Shown piece by piece: positions 1 through 13,700 of a stretch of DNA of 64,000 nt. How positions within the stretch are numbered: the stretch's first letter is position 1; every line of letters begins with the position of its first letter. Both the position numbers and the translations under genes were made by a program. The stretch is from Paramecium tetraurelia (taxonomy: Eukaryota > Ciliophora > Oligohymenophorea > Peniculida > Parameciidae): the NCBI RefSeq assembly GCF_000165425.1, contig NW_001799637.1, positions 62,001 to 126,000 on the forward strand, read 5' to 3'. The notes under the pieces were generated by a model. That model made no database searches and was not told where the DNA came from. It saw only the letters and a list, made by a program, of their open reading frames with translations.

Positions 1-267
1 AATGAATTCCATTTACATTGAGAAGAAAGCAATCTCAACTTAAGAGAAGTACTTGGTCTTATCATTCATTAGTTATTCCATATATGAGCTAATAATTTAT
101 TGGACTCCATTTGAATCTTAGTAGTATTCCATCATGGTCTTTACCCATCCAACATCATCATGTGAGTGGGGAAACAAGAATACATTTAAATAATCCGTTT
201 TAACCTTATTAACCTTTCCTAAGAATTTACCACACACTATTGATGCTAGGATTAGTAATATAATCAT
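1..267 (-). CDS. Lysosomal-type alpha-mannosidase (GH38), N-terminal part, cut by window edge
   Basis: Glycoside hydrolase family 38 enzymes remove alpha-linked mannose from N-glycans, usually in lysosomes or secretory compartments. The first 89 residues are visible. They begin with a hydrophobic signal peptide (MIILLILASIVCG), followed by HSHDDVGW, the GH38 motif whose His and Asp bind the catalytic zinc, and later VEIAFFS, also typical of the lysosomal branch. Two TAA codons fall where Gln fits. No intron is needed in this part. The start ATG lies directly before the signal peptide. The next gene starts divergently 33 bp away, so both promoters must share a very small space. The rest of the gene lies outside the window. 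Family assignment is firm; the exact subfamily is inferred. Confidence 0.88.
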
Positions 268-300
268 TTTTATATAATTATATTATATTATTTATCATTA

Positions 301-1343
301 ATGTCTGAATAAGGAGAAGAATAACAAGGAGATGAGCAATTAGGAGATGAGCAACAAGAGGAATAATAATAACAAGAATAACAGCCATTTCAAATTGACA
401 CTCAAATTGTACTATCATTTTCATTTTATTAAGCCTCCTGAAGATGCCAATGTCTTCATGACTCAATAAAAACTAGAATAGAATCAAGTGTGGAAATGCT
501 TTGATTTCTTGTTCCCAGCAGGGAAACTAGCCAAGCTTATCAAAGTTAATTATATGCAACCCAAAACATTCCCAATGACTGAAATACTTACGAAACTGAA
601 ATTAGATGATGGATTGCCTGTTGTCAATTTTATTGGTTGCAGACACAACTTTGACAATCCAAACTCTACTCGTGGCAAATTCTATGCTGGTATTGCCAGA
701 GCATGTCATAATACTGATGCAGTTATCATTGACAATGGAATCACTACTGGCATTGAAAAATTCAGTCTTAGAAGAAATTGCACTGTATCTATCCTATTCA
801 AGTATACATAGCTCATTGGTGTTGCACCTGAGTCAGTTGTCTCCTATCCCAAATTGAATCCTACAAAAATTGAAAAAAATGAATTAAGCAATGGTCATAC
901 ACACATCTTCCTGATTGGAGGTGAACATGTTGATTTAGGAACTGAAGCACTATTCAAAATTAATTTATGCAAAGCGTATCAAATTATTTATAATATAACA
1001 GAATTGCCACTGGTAAGATCAGCAAGACTTAAGGGAGGCCAAGATGCAAAATCGTTAATATCCTATTTGCAGATTCTAATGATTGTTTTGATGAGATAAG
1101 AGAAGCCATTATTAACAAATTACCTATTATTGTTGTACGGGGTTCTCATCTCTGCAATCAATTCATTGATCAAGAAAAGATACTTGATGCAGGTATCTTT
1201 CATTATTAATGATAGAATTTGAGGATATTATGACTGATAAAGATGGATTCTTTTTCCCACTAAAAAAATTAGATTCAGAAGTCATTGCACAAATGGTACA
1301 TTATCTATTGACATATACCCCCTCAAAACCTAAACAATAATGA
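301..1343 (+). CDS. Stand-alone TRPM-type SLOG (LSDAT) domain protein
   Basis: After removal of four introns (409-433, 785-811, 976-1001, 1193-1215) this encodes 313 residues. The first ~45 are Gln/Glu-rich. The rest resembles the N-terminal SLOG domain of TRPM channels. Features in order are a strand-glycine start (LPVVNFIG), a DNGITTG turn matching the TRPM TGG-type loop, LIGVAPESVV, then GHTHIFLIGGE matching the TRPM HSHF-LVDDG segment, and near the end LPIIVVRGS matching the VV-GSG turn. SLOG folds bind nucleotide-derived ligands such as ADP-ribose in known cases. There are no membrane segments, so this looks like a soluble sensor or enzyme rather than a channel. Ligand and role are unknown. 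Intron lengths and frame sum exactly (942 coding nt). Confidence 0.75.
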
Positions 1344-1387
1344 TTTATATATATTATAATTCTATCAAAGTTAGTATATTTATAATT

Positions 1388-3101
1388 ATGAGAAGATAGG
1401 AACGGATAGTTACAGAGGAAAAAAATTTAACCCCATAGAGAGAGAAGAATAATGATGTGATTAATGTACTTTAATCTAAAAGGTCTGAAGATTAATCGCT
1501 TTTGAGAACAGATCTAATACAATTCTAATATGAGAGAAAAGAACCAAGGTTGAGCATAAAAATAAATGAAAATAATGAAAATGAAAAAGATAAAAATTAA
1601 CCTTAGAAACATAATGAAATAAGTAATTAAAATATCAAATGTGCTAATCCAACACATCAAGAGCCTGTTTTAATGGTTGTACTTGATCCTAATTTAGGTC
1701 GCCATGAAAGAATTTTCTGTTAAGAATGCATAAGTGTAATGGAATCAAATAAAAAAACAATTGGAATAAAAAAAGTGATGGAAATAACCTAAGAAAATAA
1801 TAAAAAGAAAAGGGAATATAGAGATATAATTGCTTAATAACATCTGAAAGAACTTGAATAGTTTAAATTCAACATAAATTAATTAAAGAGTTGTTTAAAC
1901 AAAAACTTAGATGAAATGATGGAAAATGCAAATATGTGGATGAAAGATTTGTAGAACTTCAGAAAAGTAGAATATAATTTAGATACAGAAATATAATGGT
2001 TAATTAATTATGAATCAAAAATTGAAATAGAATAAATGGCTGATGAAATAAAACCTTTGAATATGAATTGGGTTTCCAAATTGAATAATAAATTAGAGTT
2101 GTTTTCTACATTTAAAGAATATTCCATTTGCATAAACATATTGAATAATTTAATTCAAAGGAATAAAAGCAGACACCAGGAAAAAAAAGAGTTGTTTAAC
2201 CACTAATAAGGATAACAATACAATTCTCAACAACCCTAAAGATGCAACTTACAAAAACAATAAATTTAAGATTAGGGCGTAAAGAAAAATACTTGAGTCT
2301 TAAATAATTCATGAAAGATATATTATTTTATCCAAAATAATGAATCATAATTAATTTTACAAAAAATTCTACTTCTCAAGCAAAAATATTACAATAATGA
2401 AAATAGGGTTTAAATAAATTATATAATAAAAAGAAATGAAAAGTCAATAAGGATATCTATCAGAAGTCGACATAAATTAGAATCATAAAAAATACAGTAG
2501 TCGTTATAAAATGGTGAATGAGAAGCGTAATTCAATGTTAGTCTCATTGGTGCAACCTAATCGAAAAAATCTGAATAAATCATTTGTTCCTGAATTATAG
2601 GAGATGCCAATGAAATAACGAAGAAATAGTTATTAAGAGGGTATTTCAGGATAGAAAATGAGTCGATTAAATTGTCTCTACCCTCAAACTATTTGTATGC
2701 AACATGCTTTGTAGAAACCAAAGATAGACAATAAGGCTACACTGCGTAAGGCTGTGAAGAGAGCTTCGATCATGATGACAACAGTGAAATATTGGAAGGA
2801 TCATTCTTACAAGAAAATCGAAGTTCCAGCAATGATTAAATCTATCCATACTAAAGATAATTGTTTATGTGATCGGAATGCATTAACAACTCGGAGTGTG
2901 AAAAAGAGTGAATTACCTCCAGTGCTTCTCAGTTAATATAGAATCAAAAACAACGAACGACTAATTCAATACAGTCGAGATAGAACTGCAGACAAGACTA
3001 AGTCAGTTAGTCATCATTTTTCAAATCTCTATACTCATTCAATCCCAGCTTTTTCTCCAAGATATAGCATCCAAAATGCTAATATCAGAATAAAATAGTG
3101 A
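1388..3101 (+). CDS. Unknown protein with a Cys/His cluster and coiled coil
   Basis: Reads as ~564 residues if a 19-nt intron at 2279-2297 is removed; otherwise the frame stops at 2296 and resumes in another frame. That intron would end in GAG, which is unusual, so a frameshift or two separate genes remain possible. Around residues 84-114 there is a C-x4-H ... C-x2-C cluster (CANPTH ... CQEC) with the segment LDPNLGRHERIF between. The same arrangement occurs at the N terminus of the WD40 protein at 25364-26968. The middle is rich in Lys/Glu/Gln and probably coiled coil. The C-terminal third is basic and Ser-rich. No known domain is recognised beyond the possible zinc site. Confidence 0.6.
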
Positions 3102-3126
3102 TCATAATATTGAATATATGTTAGAC

Positions 3127-3810
3127 TCATTTTTATTTTAGAAAACTTTATAAATCCATTTCAATATTTTAAGCTTGACGTTTATACTCTGAATAATAAC
3201 TCTAATTTGATATATCAACTGATTCGTTCTATTGTTCTGTTTGATTTACTAGGGATCTTTCACTTTGTTAAGATTGATGTATGATCAAATAACTCTGTAG
3301 GCTCTTGTTTTGCTCTTCTAAAAGACGATTGACGCCATTTGGAAACCTTTTTTACTCCAGTAATTGGATCTCTGGAATTTTTAATTAATTATGCATTGAT
3401 TATTCAATTTGAGATGAATGAATACTTTATAAACCACTGTTCTGCTATAAAATTCCAGATTGATCCTGTTGCGAATTCAAAATAAAGTCAATCAGATTTC
3501 TCAATCCTGTTAAGTTTTCAATTACAATTTATTTTGTTATATTAGTACCTTAAGTCATGAGTGCAATGAAATTATTTAAACAATCGAAACAAATTCTATC
3601 TTCCTGAGTTTCTGTTTGTAAATTGAAATAATTCTCTATTATTGGTTAATATGATTCTCGTTATTATTTTATTGGACTCATTGTTACACTAAATGGCACT
3701 GAATACTCCTAGGCTTTTGATTACTTTACAGATATCCTTTGATTTAAGAACTGTGATCCAGTATTTAATCTTGAAAGAGCATTACAATTGCCATAATTGT
3801 TATAGTACAT
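3127..3810 (-). CDS. Unknown Gln/Ser-rich protein, 227 aa
   Basis: Single open frame in the ciliate code, ATG to TGA, no intron needed. The product starts MYYNNYGNCNALSRLNTG and is rich in Gln, Ser and Asn, with many Gln encoded by TAA/TAG. No signal peptide, membrane segment or recognisable domain. Near the middle is a short C-x2-C (RICFDCLNNF) that is too isolated to call a zinc site. It converges with the preceding gene, the two stop codons being 25 bp apart. Reading frame and composition support coding; function is unknown. Confidence 0.6.
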
Positions 3811-4005
3811 TATATATTATTATTTTTTAGTTGTTATTTATAAATATTCTTAGCTCTTTAATATAGTAGTTATATACGATTCAGTTAATTCTCATTTGAT
3901 ATTAATTTGAACTGATTATTTAAATGCCTTTAATTGTTTAAGTAAGTTATTCTACTTTTAATATGCAGTCTATATTATAAATATATATTAAAATTAATAA
4001 ATCTG

Positions 4006-4713
<708 letters not shown>

Positions 4714-4800
4714 AATTTAATCAAAAATTTATTAAATATTATAATTTATTTTTATTTGCTTAAGACTTCTCATTAATTATTTCATATTCTAATAATATTT

Positions 4801-6217
4801 TCATCTCTTTTATTGGTTTATTTCATTCTATAATTAGGAGCAAAATATTTCATAAAATTTGTAAATTTGATCTTCATCATATCCTTAATTTATTTATTGA
4901 TTTTACATGGTGCCTGTCTTTTTTGCATTATTAGAGGGATTAGTCGTATGCTATTTTTAATTAGGATAACCTGATATTTCGATTTGATCTTTACAACAAT
5001 ACATAAATCCAATTAGATTAGAAATATATGGTTTACCCTCTTTTTTTTATTTCATGTCATTGTTCACTAGAGTTTTAACTATTTCCATATCAATTTATCG
5101 AGTTTATGGACCTTTGATTTATTTTTAATATTCCATAAATAAATTGAAATAATTATGTAGACATAGTAATTGAAATAATAGATGTTACTTTTCAAAATTA
5201 ATTGCCCATTTTATTTATTTGATTTTCTCATCATATTTATCCCAAAAAACAACTTCAGAGAAATGAGTTCTTATGTGGAAAGGTTATTTAAAAAGTGGAA
5301 TATGATTACATTAACTTAAGCAATTGATAAAATCTATTAATTTTTCTTTCTCACAAATCCTTTTATCTTATTAATTATTAAGTTTTGAGTATTCATCACA
5401 ATTTGATGAGGGGGTTTTTTAATTCAAATTTTAAACTTGGGCTACATTACTTTACCCGCCTATATTGATTATCTCTTGTTTTTTCATTTAATTAACTTAT
5501 GGATTTTTTATTGGAAAATTTTCCTTTAATAACGCTTAAGTCATCTTATAATAATCACTAAAATATTATAATGATATACTTGGCTTTTAATTGAATTTCA
5601 TTTTGATCAGGAACCCTATAAGATTTATTCATTCTTATTTATTCAATTTGATTATCGACATTTTATATTGAAGAAATCATTTTTTATAGCACTCCTTCAT
5701 CAAATTTTGCTACTTAATTTGTTTTTTATAATGGAAACGACTCCCACTTAAACTCTTATTTTGCATATTATTATTTGTATTCTTTTAAGTATTTTGGTAT
5801 GACATCGTCATTTTTTTAATGATCATTTTACAATTAATCATTATTGTCAATAATCTTTTCAAGTATTTTATAAGCTTTATTTCTTTCCTTTTATAAAAAT
5901 TCAAACAACTAGGGTTATTCCTTGTATATCTATTATTAATCAATATGTATTGCATTTGATAAATTTAATTATAAAATTAATTTATTATTACTCTATGTAA
6001 TCATGCTATGATTTGGATCATTTTTAAAATATTCAAGGACAGCTTCTCTTGAATATATTAAATTGATTAAGTTTTGTAAGTCTGAATAGATATAAAATTG
6101 AATTTCTGCTTATGCTTATGCTTATATTTAAGAATCTTTGAAAGTTTATTACTATAAGTTTTATTTATTATCAAAACGATTATTGGAATAAGATCCGATT
6201 TTTTAGTATTAATTCAT
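4801..6217 (-). CDS. Unknown protein, paralogue 1 of a local duplicate pair (464 aa)
   Basis: Begins MNQYQKIGSYSNNRFDN and runs to TGA after one 22-nt intron (5558-5579); exon total is 465 codons including stop. A run of alternating Gln-Ala near the start is encoded by TAA/GCA repeats. The N-terminal ~310 residues are closely related to the gene at 8454-9711, and the intron position and sequence are the same in both. The C-terminal part is diverged, with only patches in common such as LH--F-------EYQ-Q. It is predicted helical, rich in Lys, Glu and Gln, with no signal peptide or membrane segment. No domain recognised. Confidence 0.7.
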
Positions 6218-7501
6218 AATAATATTTTGTTTATTTCTTACTCATTAGCTTTATATATATAGACAATAGAATAAAATTATATACTATTATTATTTAATTA
6301 TACTTATTCAAATACAGATAATTGCAATTCTCAAATACTAAATAAAAACCTCCTTGTTAATTAATAACATTAATTGATTTAAAAGTATATTAACATTTGT
6401 TAATTTATTAAGTTGTTAAAATTTCGCTAAAAAGGATTTAAAATAATACAATCTAATGCCATTATTTATTTAGCTAATTTAATACAGTTCATTAACAGAA
6501 ATGAAATGGTAAAATTTATTTACATTTGATTATTCCGAATTGAAAGGTATTTGAAATTTTCGATTACTCCTTTGGAATTAATTTATGGATATTGAACAAT
6601 TATTTTTAATAAAAAAAGTAGAAAATTTTACCCTTCAAATATAAGATTATTCTTCATTAAGATTGAAAATCATTATTTTTGTGATATTTTTATAGATTTT
6701 CTCTTCATAATTCTGAAGTCTGTCCCTCTATTAAAATTAATTCAACCATCCTTTAATTTCTTTTTTACATTTTCGAAACTATATTTTATTATATCATTGG
6801 CTTCAATATATAATCCTTTATAGTTATTATTGTAATAACCCCATTAATATATTAAATAAAATTTCTGGGGCAGCTGGATTTTCATTCATAGATCTTTTAC
6901 ATGTAAAAATCTAAAGAGTATAAAATGATTTCCTAAAATTTCGAAAATGGCTGACTGGAGATGCTGTCTGTTAGAAGTGTATTATATTAGATAACTTATC
7001 TGAAATAAAAATTAACTAGAAAAAATTTATAGCAATCAGAAAGACAGCATTCTCAAAAAATTAAACGCTAAGAATTACTAAAAACAATAATTAAAATTAA
7101 TAATCAGAAAGAAAAATAGAAGTGAATTAATGAAATTAGCATATTTCTCCAAACCCCTAAGATTTTAGAATTAATACAAATTCAATCAAAAGGATTTAGA
7201 AAAACCTTAGCTAACACTTTAAATAAGTTTAAACGGGAAAAGCCCTAAAACATCTATCATAATAAAAAGTATTGAGGGGATTAAGAAATCCTAATTGTGA
7301 AATTTTGGTTATCACTATACACATCCACACCACCCTAAAACTCACAAATATGAAATACTTTTGGAAATTACCTTTATAAAACAACATAGGAAAAATTTTA
7401 AACTTGATAAGAGTTATGGATGAATGCATTTAACATGATAAGGATCCGCTCTGGCATTAATAAAATTGTGACTAAAGAATATATAAAAATAAATTACAAT
7501 A
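6218..7501. other. Stretch without a convincing gene, probably decayed coding sequence
   Basis: Between the duplicated genes. Short frames on the minus strand around 6500-6950 look protein-like but are interrupted by TGA and frame changes that ordinary 20-30 nt introns do not repair. This may be the remnant of a gene caught between the two duplicated copies. Nothing firmer is seen. Confidence 0.4.
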
Positions 7502-8317
7502 ATGAAGGAAAAAAATCCTTGTAATACAAATTCTCAATCTGAATAAACTATTATTATTGTATGTAATTGTTTTTCTCTAAAACCTAATACAATATACAAT
7601 GTGAATTCTAAAGGAAATTCTTCTCTCATAGATAAATTTGTGGTAAAACAGACAACATATTAAATCAAGTCTAAACTATCACTTTATTAATAATATAAAA
7701 CAGGCTAATGACCATTGAAATTAAATGTATTTCAGAATTTATAACCAATTAAAAGTAGAGATTATGTATTTGTATTTAATTGAATTAAATTAAATAGAGT
7801 TTCTTTGGGTCTTGTAAATTTTGGCTTACAATACAAAAGCGAATTATTTATACTTTTATTGGATATATCAATATAGTCTTATATCCAATTTAAGGAATTA
7901 GAGAATTATATATTAATTAGCTGCTAGAGTCAACTAACAAAAAGGTTAAAGAGTAAATAGAGTTGTATTTGAACAATAATAAATCTACTAGTTTCTGAAT
8001 TAACACATTGTGCCATAAATCTTCCAATCAAATCATTTTATGAACAGATATTGGATAATTTGAATAAAAATCAACTTTAGGACCTAAAGGATTTTAAGGA
8101 AATTTTAAAGCCTACTTTGCTGAGACCTGCTGACAACAAAGGAGTGAATTTTGAATAATTCAAATATATGTAGAGTTTTATAGAGAGTAAGTATCCAGAG
8201 GCTTCATCATGGTTTTCTCTAATAAGATACATAAAATACTAATGTTCGAGAGAACTTGCGTTTAGAAAATATAACATTAAATTTAAATTATTAAAAAACA
8301 CCAGATACTAAAAATGA
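7502..8317 (+). pseudogene. Broken or poorly resolved gene of unknown function
   Basis: An ATG at 7502 opens a frame that can be carried past a TGA at 7709-7711 by a small intron ending near 7702. It continues through protein-like sequence to about 8000, then breaks. A second protein-like frame (about 8003-8317) contains FKEILKPTLLRPADNKGVNF and ends at TGA 8315-8317. No intron of normal size joins the two parts in frame, since all candidate GT-AG pairs near 7970-8000 are multiples of three. It may be a pseudogene, two small genes, or contain a sequence error. No domain recognised. Confidence 0.35.
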
Positions 8318-8453
8318 GCAACTTTAGGTATAAGATGTTGAATAGAAATAGCTACTCAAATAATTGAAAGTGGTTTGTTTAAAATAAAATAAGAAACCTC
8401 TTTCTAATGAAAAATTGTGATTATAAAATAAAATGATTAAATCTTTGATAAAT

Positions 8454-9711
8454 TCAATTTCGCTTATCACTGACTCTTTAATACAATTCGTAAATATAAC
8501 CACTATCTTGCCAAAAAATGCCTTGCTATTTCTAATTTTTTCTTATTAATTCTTAATTTTTTCTTAAATACTCAAAAAAATTTTTAATCTGCATCTTTAA
8601 TTATTCTCTATTTTTCTGTATGCAAGTATTAAATTATGATATTTTCTGAATCTCATTAATTCTATTTGATTATGACTAATATTCCAAATATATGGAGATA
8701 AAATAATAAAATTTGCAGTGGAGTTCAAAATACTCAATATAAAGATATAGGTCTTTAATCCAATTTTATTATTAGTTATAATTTATTATTAATTCATCCT
8801 TTATTAAACTAATCCATTCTTGTAGTTTATTGTAACTATTACATTAATTTGTTTAATCATTAAAAAAACCTGAAAATATTAAATAATTAATTAATTCCTA
8901 TTTTTCGTTAATAACATTATTTTATGTGCCATAGGAGGTTTGATTGCTAGGCATTGAATTCTCTTTTTTCATTTAATTAACTTATAGTTTTGATATTGGA
9001 AAGTTTTCCTTTAATTAATATGAAGTCTTCTTGTAATAATCACTAAAATATTATAATGATATACTTAGCTTTTAATTGAATTTCATTTGGATCAGGAACC
9101 CTATAAGATTTATTCATTCTTATTTATTGAATTTGATTATCGACATTTGATATTGATGAAATCATATTTTATAGTACTCCTTCATCAAATTTTGCTACTT
9201 AATTTGTGTCTTATAATGGAAACTAATCTTCTAACTTAAACTCTTATTTTGCATATCGTAATTTGTATTTTTGTAAATAATATGGTATGAAATAATCATT
9301 GTTTTAATTACTATTCAACAATTAATCATTATTGTCAATAATCTTTTCAAGTATTTCATAAGCTTTATTTCTTTCTTTTTATAAAAATTCAATCAATTAG
9401 GGTTATTCCTTGTATATCTATTATTACTCCGAGTGTATTGCATTTGATAAATTTAATTATAAAATTAATTTATTATTACTCTATGTAATCATGCCATGAT
9501 TTGGATCATTTTTAAAATGCTCAAGGACAGCTTTTCTTGATTATATTAAATTGATTATGTTTTGTAAGTCCTAATAGATGTAATACTGAATTTCTGCTTA
9601 TGCTTATGCTTATATTTAAGAATCTTTGAAAGTTTATTACTATAAGTTTTCGTTATTTTTATTATCAAAACGACTATTGGTTTATGATCCGTTCTTTATT
9701 GATGAATTCAT
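8454..9711 (-). CDS. Unknown protein, paralogue 2 of the local duplicate pair (411 aa)
   Basis: Begins MNSSIKNGSQTNSRFDN and reads to TGA after one 22-nt intron (9043-9064); exon total is 412 codons including stop. The first ~300 residues match the gene at 4801-6217 very closely, including the Gln-Ala repeat near the N terminus and the same intron. After the shared segment around PxxN-Q-VNQMKK the two sequences diverge. This copy ends about 50 residues earlier. Intactness of both frames suggests both are expressed. Function unknown. Confidence 0.7.
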
Positions 9712-10745
9712 TATAATATTGAATTTCTTTCTTACTCATAAACTTTATATATATTGACAATAGAATATAAATTATATACTATTATATAATTTTATATAAA
9801 GATTTATTATCTTATTTATATAAATTTACAAATGCAAATATTAAATAATAAAATTAACTTTTTATGTTTGAAGATGAGCATCTTTATATTCCTTCAAACA
9901 ATCAGAACAATTTAACTTATAATAATTTAATGACTGGATGCTTGCTTATGTATATTCAATGTTTATTAGATCCCTAAAAACAATCTACAATATTAATAGT
10001 TTTTGTTGTGCGATAATAAACTGAATATTGCTTAATTTTTATTTTGTAATATATTATTTTACTGTATAAATAAATATGAAATTGATTGTTTATCTTTTCA
10101 GCTAGAAATAATATAGCAACATTCATTAATGTAATTTCTATGATTATCATAAAGTTTAAATCTTTCTTATACAATATAAAAATTTCTTATATAGCTATCA
10201 AGCAAATCTATTGATGCTACAATAGCAAAGGCAAAAAGTGGGATAACATCTTTATCCTTTTTGAACATAGGGCGAAAAGCTATGTCAATGTTAAGATATA
10301 ATTAACAATTTATTATCAGTTACTAATAATTGACTTTATAAATATCTATTGATGATTTATCTAGTTATGGCAGTAGCATAAGCTGGCTTATATTTTAACC
10401 ATGTTTATAAGACAATCATCTCTTTTGCAAGAGAAAAATAAAAAATACAACTGTAAATTTTGATTATCATAATAATTGTATTTTGGCTATCCTTTGGTTG
10501 ATTCAGGTCTTGCAATCAATTTTATTATTTTCAAATAATTGATAAATCAACTGAAACTAAACTTTAAAAGGGAATAGAAACATGGCTATTCAATCATTTA
10601 ATTAATGGTCTTATCGGAATTTTATAAAAAAACGGACATTTTGATTCAGAATAATAATGTATTTTGTATGATTGTAATTTAATTAGTAATCCAAATGAAT
10701 GCTATATACCATTTAGCTAAATAAAATTTCATTAATAATTTTTAT
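9712..10745. other. AT-rich intergenic region with minor ORFs
   Basis: Holds two short open frames of low value. One at 9864-10079 gives 71 residues with one hydrophobic stretch. One at 10367-10501 gives 44 residues, starting MAVAQAGLYFNHVYKT, with a hydrophobic end. Neither has a recognisable homologue or clear splice partner. The rest is promoter-like AT-rich DNA upstream of the large gene at 10746. Confidence 0.35.
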
Positions 10746-13700
10746 ATGAAAATAATTTTCTTAGTAATCAATATGATTAGCTCTATCCTTTCATATTCGT
10801 TCAATAAACAATAAGAGATTTCATTGTACCCAACAGAAGGAGAATTTTATAAATACTATATTGATTAAAATATATTAGATTATGAATTAATATGCAAAAT
10901 TGATCCTTAAATTCCAAACGTCCAAATTATGAATTAATGCGAAGAAATATCTCAAACACAAGGAAATAGTAAAATATTAAGTACATTATGATAGAATTTA
11001 AATCAATGTCATCAAACAATACACATTTCATTACTTTATCATATGAAAATGAAGTAACGCTGTATGAGTGGAAGAATTAAATGATTGAATAAATTGGGGA
11101 ATCTGTGACAATTAATTCCTCATTTAATTGCTTTAGCATCAATTTGTATGGAGATTTTTCTATTTTAGCGGATTGTTATTAAAATAATGAATTCCTTTTG
11201 ATTCAATTTAAGGATGAATAATCAATAATTGCTTATTAAAGTTAATCATCGATGCCTACTTCAACCAAAATGTAATCAATTATTAATGGAACCAGTGCTT
11301 TTTTAGTATATGCTTAGTATTTTGAAGAATATTCCATACTTTCACTGTTCTCATCATCCTTTCTCAACTAAAGTAGTTTAAATAATTAATTTATTGATTT
11401 TGACATCACAAATACAATAAGTCCTAATATTTATGCAATTACGTCTCAAGAGATATTCTAAATATCCATATCTCCACAATCTCAATTTTATTTAAAAAGT
11501 ACTTTTAGTTAAGAGGATTTGACGAGTTTTACCATTATAAATGTCTATTTCGATTTAACTATTTATTCTTAATGTGATCAAATATTGTTGATGTATTATT
11601 TAACTTAAGAAGAAACATGCGTTATTTAGCTCTTAGGATGTTAAAATTAAATAATCTCGGCATAAAGTTAATAATGCGACTTTCCAACTGAGACTATTGT
11701 AAAGATTCTTTAAAATAGCTATTTTATTATAATTTAATTTGATGATAAAATATTTATTTATGAAAAACAATCTAATGGGTACTATATCTACCTATTAAGT
11801 CACTAAGGTAATTCCCTATTATATTTCAATTTTGATAATGAATTATTTTCATTTAATTAGCAAATAATAACTTATAAAATTTCATTTCCTTCCTTAGAAA
11901 TCAATTTAACTAATTCAGAACCTACTGGAAATAATTATACATTTTTACTTATATGTCAGAATCTAGGATACCATACTGTTACGAACTCTAGAATTTATCT
12001 TTAAGTATTACCCAAGAATGATACAAATATATATGTAATGTTTAATGAAAATTTTCCTTAAAATCAAACTTCTTTGGAACTTAATATTACAAACAACTTT
12101 GATAGTTTTTCAGGATAATTATTACAATATAAACAAAATCCAGAGGGAATACCTTTAACTTTTACATTAATGACCCTGCAACAGGCTGGTCAAATCAATT
12201 CAAGATATTATTTAGTATAATCTCTGTAGATAAATTCGATTTAGATTTAATGGGTTACTTAATATTTAATAGGATATAATAATTATTCAATCGATATTTT
12301 ATTTACCAGTTTCTATAACAGTGTATCTATCTACTAATTCTATTAACTATGTTCAATTAACATTAGTGTTGATGCTAGTTCTTTAAAAGTTGCTTATAGC
12401 ATTTATCCTTAAATGATGATTATAGGACTCAGTGCTCATAATGCAATCTATTTATTTTAATACTATAATTCTACAAATAGTATAATTAGTTATTCAAATT
12501 ATACTTTTAACTCAGAATTTTCAGATTTTTTAGTTACATACAATAATATTATCATACTAATTGCAAATTAATCAATTGAAATAATGACATTTGATTTTAC
12601 AAGTACTTTTACTTTAAATTAATCATCGATAAATAATTTGTTCAATAATGTATAATTCAATCCGATATAAATAGTTGTGAATACATAATTATTGTCATCT
12701 TTATTATATATAAACAATGTAAATGAAGTGATAATTATTTCAATTGATTAAAATCGCATTCCAATACCAATTTCATTAATTAAAGTTAATTACACAATCA
12801 AATAGATAAATATCATTAATTAATAATTAATTTTATCGTATCTATGTGATAATGACCAAAAATTGTGCTTTTAAGTTTATAATGTGTAAAACCTACCAAA
12901 TTACTATTTTGTAAAGAATCTCTATAGTGTGGATGTGGATAATACAGTAATAATATAATCAGATAACCTATTCTTATATGTTACTTTTAGTCATTATAAG
13001 GTCTATGTCTATAATCCTTCCTTGCCATATCATATGAGTTTATATCTAATGTTAAAATTAACTTCGCCAATTTAATGTGCTTAGGCAATTAAAAGCTTTT
13101 ACTATTATTCGCCTCAATATCAATATCTATCATCCATGATTATTCTTTCAAACAATACAATTTTTCAACTTTAAAGAAAATAACAATTTAGGATATCCGT
13201 GGAATTTAACAATGAAGACTTTAACAATTCCTTAAAATACCCAGAATTTGTTTTTAATTATAATGTAACTTCATCATTAAATGAGAAAGCCTTATAATAG
13301 ACTCCTAATTAAAGTATTGTTTTATATTCAAACTTCACAGTATTTTTGAATTAAAGAAATTTATCTATAAATCTAACAAAAGAAAATATAATTCCTGGTT
13401 CTAAAAATTTCTCATATCCAATGAATTTAATTCTTGATAGATAGGTTGGATTATGTGAATCAAAAAAATTAACTTAAACCAATAATTTGAACAAATATTG
13501 TAGTGTTACTCAATTAAATTATCAAAATTCTACTAGAATCCCCAATTATAGTAATTTCTCTTTAATTACTTCAATAAATAACGAATGTTTTGCTCTACAG
13601 AATAACTCTTTCATATAAACTGTTAATAGTGACTTAACTTACTTATCAAATTTAAGTTATTCAAATCTAAATTTTACCTAATGTCTAAATTCAGTATCTA

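Noticed and set aside
10367-10501. N-terminal extension of copy A from ATG 10367
   Set aside because: The frame hits TGA at 10499-10501 and no normal intron connects it; ATG 10746 gives a clean signal peptide shared with copy B.
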